A stretch of 64,000 nucleotides of DNA from Micromonospora sp. ATCC 39149 (GTDB taxonomy: Bacteria; Actinomycetota; Actinomycetes; Mycobacteriales; Micromonosporaceae). The position numbers and the translations under genes were made by a program. This document shows, piece after piece, positions 55,177-62,764 of the stretch. The stretch covers positions 5,996,478 to 6,060,477 of the forward strand of contig NZ_GG657738.1 in NCBI RefSeq assembly GCF_000158815.1. The letters are read 5' to 3'. Each line of letters begins with the position of its first letter. Position 1 is the stretch's first letter. The notes under the pieces are model-generated. The model saw only the letters and a program-made list of their open reading frames with translations, made no database searches and had not been told where the DNA came from.

Positions 55177-55676
55177 TGGCGAGAACGGGCGGCTGGTTGG
55201 TGCAGGCCCGGGTGGACACCCGCCGGGTTTCCGGTGTGCTCGGCGAGCTGTTGCAGGACAGTGACGAGCCGGGCGCGTTCGCTGGCGTCGAGTGGGGTGA
55301 GGATCTCGGCCTCGTGCTGGTCGGCGACGCGGCGAGCGCGGGGTAGCAGCCCGCGCGCGGCTTCGGTCAGGTGGATGGCGTGGGCGCGGCGGTCGCTGGG
55401 ATGCCGTCGACGTTCGACCAGGTCGCGCTGCTCGAGGTCGTCGAGCAGGCCGACCATGACCTTGCGGTGAATGCCCAGCGCGTCGGCGAGTTGTTGCTGG
55501 GTGCTGCCTTCGCTGCGCTCCAAGTGCATGAGCAGCCCGAAGTGGTTCGGCGCGATGCCCAGCGGCGCCAGCCGCGCGGCGAACGTCTGCGCGACGTGAA
55601 AGCCGAGCTGTGACAGCAGGAAGTTGGCCCGGCTGGCCAACGGCCGGTACGTGCCTGGTGCGGAGTCGTCGAACAC
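55164..55676 (-). CDS. MarR-family transcriptional regulator
   Basis: A 170-residue winged-helix protein: helical N-terminus (LASRANFLLSQLGFHVAQTF), HTH STQQQLADALGIHRKVMVGL, wing VERRRHPSDRRAHAIHLT. Its last about 18 residues (GVHPGLHQPAARSRHQDD) overlap the Tn3 fragment on the other strand and look non-native, so the C-terminus may be rebuilt. It is divergent from the reductase gene, with a perfect palindrome in the 72-bp gap. Confidence 0.9.
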   Translation of the reverse strand: MFDDSAPGTYRPLASRANFLLSQLGFHVAQTFAARLAPLGIAPNHFGLLMHLERSEGSTQQQLADALGIHRKVMVGLLDDLEQRDLVERRRHPSDRRAHAIHLTEAARGLLPRARRVADQHEAEILTPLDASERARLVTVLQQLAEHTGNPAGVHPGLHQPAARSRHQDD

Positions 55677-55709
55677 TCCAATATTGTACGTCCTCGTTAT
55701 TGTCCGCTA

Positions 55710-55724
55710 CGGTAACAGTTACCG
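55710..55724. promoter_or_regulatory. MarR operator candidate
   Basis: CGGTAAC-A-GTTACCG is a perfect 7-bp-arm palindrome, 34 bp from the MarR start and 25 bp from the reductase start. This is the usual position of a MarR autoregulatory site controlling both directions. Confidence 0.7.
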
Positions 55725-55748
55725 ACATTCCACAACTGGAGGATGCTG

Positions 55749-56387
55749 ATGAGGATGACCGTCTTCGGGGCGACCGGGGGCATCGGCAGCCACGTCGTGC
55801 GCCAGGCGCTCGACCGCGGGTTCACCGTGACCGCGGTCGTTCGCGACCCGGTCCGCCTCGACGTGCGCCATTCCGCACTGGAGGTCACGACGGTGTCGAC
55901 ACTCGACGACGCCGATGCGTTGGCCCCCGTGGTGCGCGGCAGCGACGCGGTTCTGTCCGGTGTGGGCCCGCGCGGTCGCCACGACGGACCCGTCGCCTCC
56001 ACCGCCACGCGCGCGATTCTGCGCGCGATGCACGCCGAAAGTGTCCGCCGACTCGTCGCGGTCAGCGCCGCTCCGGTCGGCCCCACACCCGACGGGGACA
56101 GTTTTCTCAACCGCCGCATCGTTCTACCGGCCATCAGCGCCCTGCTCAAAGATCTGTACGCGGACCTGCGCGCCATGGAACACGCAATGGCGAACAGCCC
56201 GGCGCAATGGACGGTCGTACGGCCGCCGAAGCTGGTGAACAAACCGCTGACCGGCCGGTACCGCAGCGCCATCGGCAGCAACGTCGCGCGCGGCTACACG
56301 ATCTCGCGGGCCGACGTGGCCCATGCCATGCTCGACGCCGTAGGCGACCCCGCGACCATCTACCGGGCGATCGGCATCGCGTACTGA
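55749..56387 (+). CDS. NAD(P)H-binding epimerase/reductase-like protein
   Basis: A 212-residue atypical short-chain dehydrogenase; ATG 55749 is chosen because GGAGG lies 6 nt upstream. The nucleotide-binding GATGGIG motif is in MTVFGATGGIGSHVVRQALD. Later motifs are VRRLVAVSAAPVG and WTVVRPPKLVN. This resembles NmrA/flavin-reductase-like proteins often under MarR-type redox or phenolic control. First gene of a three-gene unit. Confidence 0.87.
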   Translation: MRMTVFGATGGIGSHVVRQALDRGFTVTAVVRDPVRLDVRHSALEVTTVSTLDDADALAPVVRGSDAVLSGVGPRGRHDGPVASTATRAILRAMHAESVRRLVAVSAAPVGPTPDGDSFLNRRIVLPAISALLKDLYADLRAMEHAMANSPAQWTVVRPPKLVNKPLTGRYRSAIGSNVARGYTISRADVAHAMLDAVGDPATIYRAIGIAY

Positions 56388-56424
56388 CCGGCCACCGTCT
56401 ACCGGCAATCCCGAAGGATGCACA

Positions 56425-57102
56425 ATGCCCTATCCGCCACCCCGGTTCGCCGAACCCGAACCGTACGGATTCATCTATCTGGGCTTTCAGGCCGAGCCCG
56501 CACAACGGTCACCCGTCTACACCCGCACCCCGCGCCGGCAACAGGTGGCGGCAAAACTGGCGCAGGCCGTCCCCGCCCTCGTGCGCCGTGAGGACGTCGT
56601 GTCCGTCCGCATCTTCCGGGCGGTGTTCATTCCGCCACTGCCGGGCGCACCGCGGTACGACCTCGCCATGCTGATCCGCACCATGCGTGTGGACCAGCTG
56701 CAAACGGTGCGTACCTGTGACGAGGTCTCGGTCTTCGCCGGCGAGCAAATCCTCGCCGGCGTCAACGTGGCCCGGATCGGCGACACCGAGGCTCGAACCG
56801 ACGGCGACTTCCTGTTCAACCACTTCACCGCCGTGCCGGACACCGACGCCGAAGCGGTCTGGCGCTCTGTCACCGGCTGGTACACCACCAAGACCGGAGT
56901 CGACAACTCCACCGCCCTGCGGCCCATCGGGCCCTCGTCGTTCGCGCTCGTCAACTACGCGCGTCTGCCTGCCGGGTCGATCCGCTTCCTATCCGGACAA
57001 CTCACGCGGCCGAGCTTCCATCGCTTCGTGCGCGCCACCCTCGACGCCCATAAAATGCGCGCCCTGCCGGCCGTCCACCGGCTCGTCCACGCGTCGGCGT
57101 AA
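56425..57102 (+). CDS. Conserved-looking hypothetical protein
   Basis: A 225-residue soluble protein without signal peptide, starting 37 nt after the reductase stop with AAGGATG upstream. Notable stretches are YGFIYLGFQAEPAQRSPVYT, RTMRVDQLQTVRTCDEVSVF and SVTGWYTTKTGVDNSTALRP. No family was recognised. Cotranscription with the reductase and the membrane gene is likely. A role with the reductase is guesswork. Confidence 0.75.
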   Translation: MPYPPPRFAEPEPYGFIYLGFQAEPAQRSPVYTRTPRRQQVAAKLAQAVPALVRREDVVSVRIFRAVFIPPLPGAPRYDLAMLIRTMRVDQLQTVRTCDEVSVFAGEQILAGVNVARIGDTEARTDGDFLFNHFTAVPDTDAEAVWRSVTGWYTTKTGVDNSTALRPIGPSSFALVNYARLPAGSIRFLSGQLTRPSFHRFVRATLDAHKMRALPAVHRLVHASA

Positions 57103-57124
57103 CGCTCGATCGAAGGAGACTGCC

Positions 57125-57838
57125 GTGAGCTTCTCTCGCCTTGCCGGCATCGCCGGGATGGGCTTCGTCGTCATCCTCATCGTGGCGAACCTGCTGCTGA
57201 CCATGGCGGGCTTTCCCACCCCGTCCGAAGCCGCGTCCCTCGACGAGATCACCGCGGTCTTCGCTGCCGGATCCGGGTCACTGCGCCTGGCCTCGGCACT
57301 CCTGCCGGTGGCCTGGTTGCTGGCCACGATCTTCGCCGTCGGGGTGTGCGTCTGCGTCCGCCGCGACGAGCGGACCCGGACGGATCCGTGGTCCCTTGTC
57401 GGTCTCGCCGGAGTCCTTATGCAGTCGGTCGTGTTCACCAGCGTCGAGGCCACCCGCCTCGCACTGATCTCCGCAGCCCAGCACGACAGTGGCAGCGTCG
57501 CCGGGCTCTGGGGCCTGTACAGCGCCCTATTCGGCTTCAACCAGGTCTTTTTGGCGACCGCACTGCTCGGGTTGTCCATGCTCGGCATCCGCACCGGCGC
57601 CATAGCCCGATGGCACGCCGGCACCGGCCTCCTCGCCGCGACGCTGCTCTTCGTCACCGCGACGACCAGCCCGTACGGCGTCGGCAGCGTTAATCCCCTC
57701 GCACTACTCGGCCTCGTAGGCTGGCTCCTCTGGCTGGTATGGATCGGGGCGTATGGCGTCATCCTGATCCGACGTGCGCCCGAGCAGTCCGTCCCGACCG
57801 GCACACCCGACACGTCTGCCGCATCCGCCCACACGTAG
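57125..57838 (+). CDS. DUF4386-like integral membrane protein
   Basis: A 237-residue protein from GTG 57125, with GAAGGAG 7 nt upstream. It has about six hydrophobic segments (GIAGMGFVVILIVANLLLTM, LLPVAWLLATIFAVGVCVCV, LGLVGWLLWLVWIGAYGVIL). The general layout resembles DUF4386-type membrane proteins. Last gene of the MarR-associated unit. Function unknown. Confidence 0.75.
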   Translation: MSFSRLAGIAGMGFVVILIVANLLLTMAGFPTPSEAASLDEITAVFAAGSGSLRLASALLPVAWLLATIFAVGVCVCVRRDERTRTDPWSLVGLAGVLMQSVVFTSVEATRLALISAAQHDSGSVAGLWGLYSALFGFNQVFLATALLGLSMLGIRTGAIARWHAGTGLLAATLLFVTATTSPYGVGSVNPLALLGLVGWLLWLVWIGAYGVILIRRAPEQSVPTGTPDTSAASAHT

Positions 57839-58155
57839 CTACACCAAGACCGAGCATCCGTTAACCGCCGGGGACAAAGCTCCCGGGTCGCCTGTGCGAG
57901 GTGGGTGTCCGGTCGGTCGCCGTTGACCTGGGCTGGTGCAGGGCGGCCAGTGGAGGTCGTTATGTCGACCAGGCGATCACCGGCGGGAACGCCCGGGAGG
58001 CCGACGCATCTGATTGCTGCACGTATGGCCGGCTCTGGCGGCGGTCAACCCCGGGGCGCCCGAGGGCCGGAGCATTTGCCGCTCGGTCGGGATGGCAGCA
58101 GTGTCAACGCCGGAAAGTACGCACTGTCCCGTCGCGGCTTGGAGCGTTATCGCGG
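57839..58155. other. Gap with no clear gene
   Basis: About 317 bp after the membrane gene and before the stop of the TPR-like gene. A plus-strand frame from ATG 57962 is protein-like for about 70 codons (SSVNAGKYALSRRGLERY), but matches nothing I recognise and lacks a ribosome-binding site. Confidence 0.35.
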
Positions 58156-59278
58156 TCAGGGGTGCGCATGGCCCATCTCGGCGTCGATGCGTCGTTGCTC
58201 GGCATCGCGGAGATTCAGGTAGTGCGCTGCTTTGCCGCGGTCGCCGATCCGGTTGGCGGCTGCGGTGGCGGCCCGTAGCACTACCAGGGGCAATCCGGGC
58301 ACGTGGCCGGCCTGGCGGTCTGCCTCGGCGAACACCACGTCGGCCAGATCGCGGTCTGCGGAGCCGGCCAGAAGGAACAGCTCCTCTACGTACATCCGTC
58401 CCAGGCCCACCCTCGTCCAGCCGGCGACGCCGTCCAGGGCCCCGGCGGCACTCACGCAGCGCCTCCCAGGCGGCGTGGTGGGTGCCGGCCTGGCGTTCCA
58501 GTCGAGCCAGGGACTGCCATGCCGAAGCGGAGTCCCAGGCGCTGCCGGCGAACACCAGGCTTTCCCGCTGCGCCTTGGCCGCCTCAGCGAACTCTCCCAA
58601 CTCGGCCAACTGGTACCGAAGCTGGCTCAGCGTGCTCTTGTCGCGCGGGCGACCGCCCGCCCACCGATCCAGCCACCGGCGGGCGAGCTCACCATCGCCC
58701 ATCAGTTGGGCCCGTTGCACCCATCGGAGCGGATCCTCGGCGGCCGGGTCAGCCGGGAAACGCGACCGCTCGCGTCGCGCCCACTGCGCCAGGTCGTCCT
58801 CGGACACGCACGGCTGGCCCTCCTCGTTCAGCAGACGCTCCAGCACATCGTCCCGGTCGACGTGGGCGCTGTCACGGACGAAATCGACGGTGGCCTGCGC
58901 CCCGGCACCGAACAGGTGCTCGATGTCGTAGCCACACCACGTGTCGAAGTTGGCCCGCTTGATCTCCCAGTGCAGCCAGACATCCTCCACCTGCCGGTAC
59001 TCCGCGAGCAGAAGACCAGCCAGCTCCGTCTCTTCAGTCAGCCCCTGAAACGGCGCTTCGCGTCGGCACAGCGCCTCCTGTTCGGCCAGCCACCGCACCA
59101 GCGGAAGATCCGCCGCCCGCCGGTCGTACTGCAACGCCCACAACACCGACGCCCGTCGCGCCGCATGACCGTCACAGGCATACCCGTCGGCGCCGGTCAC
59201 CCGCTTGTAGCGCAGGTCCTCCCATGCAGCCGAGGACGCCCGCATCCGGTCCAGCTCACGCCGCGCAGCCTCCATCAC
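58156..59278 (-). pseudogene. Helical-repeat (TPR-like) hypothetical gene, frameshifted
   Basis: From ATG 59278 the frame reads a soluble helical protein (EDVWLHWEIKRANFDTWCGY, RYQLAELGEFAEAAKAQRES, WQSLARLERQAGTHHAAWEA). At about 58455 sense moves to a second frame (VSAAGALDGVAGWTRVGLGR ... RDAEQRRIDAEMGHAHP), ending at 58156. Together they make about 373 residues. The start overlaps the upstream minus-strand gene by 23 bp, suggesting an operon. Confidence 0.65.
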
Positions 59279-59810
59279 GCGCCAAAGATCCCATCACGAG
59301 CGGTGCTTTGTCACCCGCGCGGACCACCGCTACGGGTTTCGAAGGCTCAGGTAGTGCGCACGCCGGACGGGTGGTCCTGCTGTACGTCACCGGCCAGGCC
59401 GGCCTTCCGACTCGTTCTCGTTTACGCCAGGGACCGGCACTGCTGGCTGGCTGGGGCACTGATGCCGGTGGGAACAGTTGACGCAGCGCCGGGCCGATGG
59501 CCCTGGCCAGGGTCCCATCGTCGCCGGAGTGCATGACCAGGTTGACCACCCCGGCTGCGGCGTGTCCGGTGCGGGTTTCGGCGGCTGCGGCCGCGATGTC
59601 GGGTAGCGCGAGATCGGCGAGTAGCTTCCGCACCAGGACACCTTCGCCCCAGAGTGCCTTTACCGGAACGGAGAGCCGGCCCAGCCAGGACAGTAGGACC
59701 ACTGCCCTGCCGGTAGGTGAGGGCATAGCGGCGGTGAGCTGTCGACGGACGTCGTCAACGTGCGCATCGGACGGCTCGCCGCATTGCTGACCGGTGGCGG
59801 CGGCCAACAC
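59256..59810 (-). CDS. Hypothetical protein, possibly 5'-truncated
   Basis: A 184-residue frame that looks coding for its first two-thirds (VDDVRRQLTAAMPSPTGRAV, WLGRLSVPVKALWGEGVLVR, AAGVVNLVMHSGDDGTLARA) but has an atypical basic tail. No family was recognised. Overlap with the TPR-like gene suggests shared transcription; the start is unclear. Confidence 0.45.
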   Translation of the reverse strand: MLAAATGQQCGEPSDAHVDDVRRQLTAAMPSPTGRAVVLLSWLGRLSVPVKALWGEGVLVRKLLADLALPDIAAAAAETRTGHAAAGVVNLVMHSGDDGTLARAIGPALRQLFPPASVPQPASSAGPWRKRERVGRPAWPVTYSRTTRPACALPEPSKPVAVVRAGDKAPLVMGSLARDGGCAA

Positions 59811-60140
59811 AGGATGCAGCTGTTCAGGTACTCCACGCTCGGTCAGGTACCGCCTGCCCTCCTGCCCTGCGGGCCGGCACTGCGGGTGGCCCTTGATCCA
59901 CCAATGTCAGTCTTTAATGCCTGTAGCCGAGCCTCGCGGCGTACTTTAGTCCTGAGTTTGCTCATCGCCCTGGTCGCCCGCGGTTATCTCGCTGCTCAAG
60001 GCGACGATCGGTCACTGCTTCACGTCGTACCCGCAGATGCTCGTCGGCGATCGCCAGCGCGACCTCGGGGACGTAGTGCGCCAGTGCTCGGAGCGGGTCC
60101 AGCCATGGGCCTAGCGCCAATGCCTGCGCCAGCCAGCGAC
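59811..60140 (-). pseudogene. Gap with an orphan coding fragment
   Basis: The minus strand from about 60190 to 59962 reads LIRRWLAQALALGPWLDPLR and AHYVPEVALAIADEHLRVRR, a coherent helical C-terminus of an unrecognised protein with no start. The rest of the gap, 59811-59960, shows nothing recognisable. Confidence 0.4.
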
Positions 60141-60766
60141 GGATCAGCGTGTCCGAGTCCGGTGGGCAGTGGTTGAGGCCGGCCACGGCGACGGCGGCGC
60201 CAGCGGCGCCATCCCCACCGCCCAGCCCTGGCAGCGCACCGTACGCCGCCCGGTCCCCGACCCCGAGCTGACCGTCGGCATCCTCATCGACGCGTCCGGG
60301 TCGATGACCGACTTTGCGAAACCCATGTCCTCGGCGGCGTGGATCGTCGCCCAAGCGGCCACCCGTGCCGGAGCCACCACCGCGACCCTCGCCTACGGCG
60401 ACCGAATCACCGTGCTCATCCCACCCGGCCGCCGCCCGGTCAAGGTCCGCGACATGCGAGCCGACGCCGGCACCGAACGCTTCGTCGAGGCCTGCGCCGA
60501 AGCCGACCGGCTCCTGTACCTGTCCACCCCGGTACCGCACGGCTGCTCGTCGTCGTCTCCGACGGCCACTACGTCAACCCCGACGAAAGCCAAGCCACCA
60601 TCACCCGACTCCACCACACCGGCTGCGCCGTCCTGTGGCTCGCACCAGCCCACGAAAGCTGGCCACCCCGGGTGTACGAGCCACCACCGCCATCACCGTC
60701 GGCGACCCCACCACCTGCATCAACCTCATCGGCCAAGCAGCCATCGACGCCCTGACCAGGGCCTGA
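60141..60766 (+). pseudogene. vWA-domain protein fragment, frameshifted
   Basis: The plus strand reads PVPDPELTVGILIDASGSMT with the MIDAS motif DASGS, then AAWIVAQAATRAGATTATLA. A shift near 60525 gives TARLLVVVSDGHYVNPDESQ and a further shift near 60680 gives TTAITVGDPTTCINLIGQAA before the stop. This resembles the C-terminal vWA of proteins encoded beside MoxR-type AAA ATPases. The N-terminal part is missing. Confidence 0.7.
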
Positions 60767-60810
60767 GTCCGCGCCCGTTGCGCGGGCCCGGTCACCCGGG
60801 CAAGCGGGAC

Positions 60811-60839
60811 CCGGCTCCCGACACGTCATGTCGGGAGCC
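60811..60839 (+). terminator. Hairpin terminator
   Basis: A perfect 12-bp stem CGGCTCCCGACA / TGTCGGGAGCCG with a 5-nt loop, 45 nt after the vWA fragment stop. Confidence 0.8.
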
Positions 60840-60990
60840 GACCCTCACGCTCGGCCCGTGAATGAACGACATTCGACGTCGCTACTCGGAATCCGGTAGC
60901 GACCCTTCGCGCACGATTTGTCTCCGGCGCCGCAACGAGCGTGAATTCGGACTAACGACCTCGTGCACGGTAGCGAGTCCTTGAGCATCG

Positions 60991-61504
60991 ATGGTTGTTG
61001 TTCGCGTCTTGGTGGGTGCTGCGATCATGACCAACCGGCGTTTGACGGGCCTGTCCCGCTCGGTGATTGAGATCCTGGTCAGCGAGTTGAGGCTGCGGTG
61101 GCGGGCACGGCACCGTGACCGGCTCGCTTTCGCGGATACGCCGTCGCCGGATCAAAGCAGGTGCCAAGCACCGGTTCGGGTTCGTTGATCGGCTGCTGGC
61201 CACGCTGGTGCATCTGCGGCACGGGCTGACCCACGACGTGATCGCGGCCTGGTTCGAGGTGCATCGCTCGACGATCAGCCGCAGCATCGCCGAGATCAGA
61301 CCCCTGCTGGCCGAGCGCGGCTGCCGGGTGCACGACGGCGTCCGGCTCTGGACCCTCGCCGACGTGGTGGCCCACCTCGGCTACCACCCGCAAGCGTTGA
61401 TGGACGCCACCGAGGTGCGGGTACGTCGGCCGGTCGCGGGCCGAGCGGGTCGGGACCGGTTCGTCTCCGGCAGGCACTCGGACGGGTCGCCAGTCGGATG
61501 CTGA
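60991..61504 (+). pseudogene. IS5-like transposase, N-terminal half with frameshift
   Basis: NRRLTGLSRSVIEILVSELR is followed, after a frame change near 61115, by RRRRIKAGAKHRFGFVDRLL, LVHLRHGLTHDVIAAWFEVH and STISRSIAEIRPLLAERGCR. It ends at RVRRPVAGRAGRDRFVSGRH then a stop. The domain order (helix-turn-helix, then start of the DDE domain) fits the transposase group with a DUF4096-independent HTH. The catalytic residues are lost. Confidence 0.75.
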
Positions 61505-61675
61505 GCAGGCAGCGGGGATATGCCCGCACTGCCCGGCGGCAGACGATCTGTCACCAGGGACGCGCACATCGGCATGCAGCGTGGTCGTTTCGGCATGGCG
61601 CAGGTGGCAGGTCGGGGAGCGAGGCTTTGATCAGCCGCGCCGTGAAGGGTACGGCTGACCGGGAAGGAGCATCAC

Positions 61676-62764
61676 ATGGGCCGATATGACCTCGCCCTCA
61701 TCGGCTTCGGCGGTGTCAATCGTGCGCTCGCGGCGCTCATCTGCGAGCGCGGGGAGCGGCTTTCCGCGGAGTTGGGCTTCGCTTTGCGCGTTGTTGCGAT
61801 CACCGACCTGCGGGCCGGTTCCCTGGTCGACACCGAGGGCATCGACCTCGCTCCGCTGCTGGCGGTCGAATTCGGCGAGCTCACGTTCGCCGGCATGACC
61901 GGCGGAAGCGCCGACCCCCGCAACGAGTGGGTGATCCGCGAGGTGCCGGCAGACATCGTGGTGGAGGCGACGTTCACTGACCCCACCGAAGGCGAGCCCG
62001 CCCTCTCCCATGTGCGCTGGGCCCTGGAGTCCGGCAAGCACGTGTGCACCACCAACAAGGGGCCGGTCGCCTTCGGCGGCCGTGCGCTGCGGCGGCTGGC
62101 CGCCGAGCGCGGTGTCAGCTTCGAGTTCGAGGGCGCGGTGCTCAGCGGCACACCGGTCCTGCGAACCGCCCAGCGCATGCTCGGCGGGCTTGAGATCGCC
62201 GGCGTCCAGGGCATCATGAACGGCACGTCGAACTACATCCTCGGCCGGATCGAGGCCGGTATCGATCTCGCGACGGCCATCGCGGAAGCCCAGGAGCTGG
62301 GATACGCCGAGGCTGACCCCACGGCCGATCTTGAGGGCCACGACGTCCAGCTCAAGTTGATGATCCTGGCCAACGAGGTCCTCGGCGCCGACCTGCGTCG
62401 CGAGGACGTCTTCCGCGAAGGCATCTCCAACATCACTCAGCAGGATGTGCAGAACGCCATGTCGAAGGGACTGCGCTGGAAGCTGGTCGGCTCGGCGACG
62501 CGCCAGGCGGACGGCAGCGTCGACGCCCGGGTGTCCCCGCGCGCGCTGCCCGCCCATCACCCGCTCGCCGGGATATCCGGACCTGTCAACGCGGTCGCCT
62601 TCCACACGGACCTGCTCGGCATCGTCACGGTGTCCGGACCGGGTGCCGGACGTACCGAGACCGCCTACGCCCTACTGTCGGACATCATCGCAATCCACCA
62701 GCGTCATCCCGCGGACGACGACAGCGCCCTGCGCCGCGTTCCTCAGGAGACCCCCCATGGCTGA
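61676..62764 (+). CDS. Homoserine-dehydrogenase-like oxidoreductase
   Basis: A 362-residue protein; ATG 61676 follows GGAAGGAG. NAD-binding motif LIGFGGVNRALAALI, catalytic-domain motifs HVCTTNKGPVAFGGRALRRL, IMNGTSNYILGRIEAGI and AEADPTADLEGHDVQLKLMI (proton-relay Asp/Lys region). It lacks a C-terminal ACT domain, so no threonine feedback is expected. Pairing with an aldehyde dehydrogenase (8-bp overlap), rather than with threonine genes, suggests a specialised pathway on a homoserine-like beta-hydroxy or aldehyde substrate. The exact substrate is unknown. Confidence 0.88.
   Translation: MGRYDLALIGFGGVNRALAALICERGERLSAELGFALRVVAITDLRAGSLVDTEGIDLAPLLAVEFGELTFAGMTGGSADPRNEWVIREVPADIVVEATFTDPTEGEPALSHVRWALESGKHVCTTNKGPVAFGGRALRRLAAERGVSFEFEGAVLSGTPVLRTAQRMLGGLEIAGVQGIMNGTSNYILGRIEAGIDLATAIAEAQELGYAEADPTADLEGHDVQLKLMILANEVLGADLRREDVFREGISNITQQDVQNAMSKGLRWKLVGSATRQADGSVDARVSPRALPAHHPLAGISGPVNAVAFHTDLLGIVTVSGPGAGRTETAYALLSDIIAIHQRHPADDDSALRRVPQETPHG

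Noticed and set aside
58420..58470. Programmed frameshift in the TPR-like gene
   Set aside because: No slippery heptamer or downstream structure was visible, and the window has many random frame changes, so simple mutation or error is more likely.
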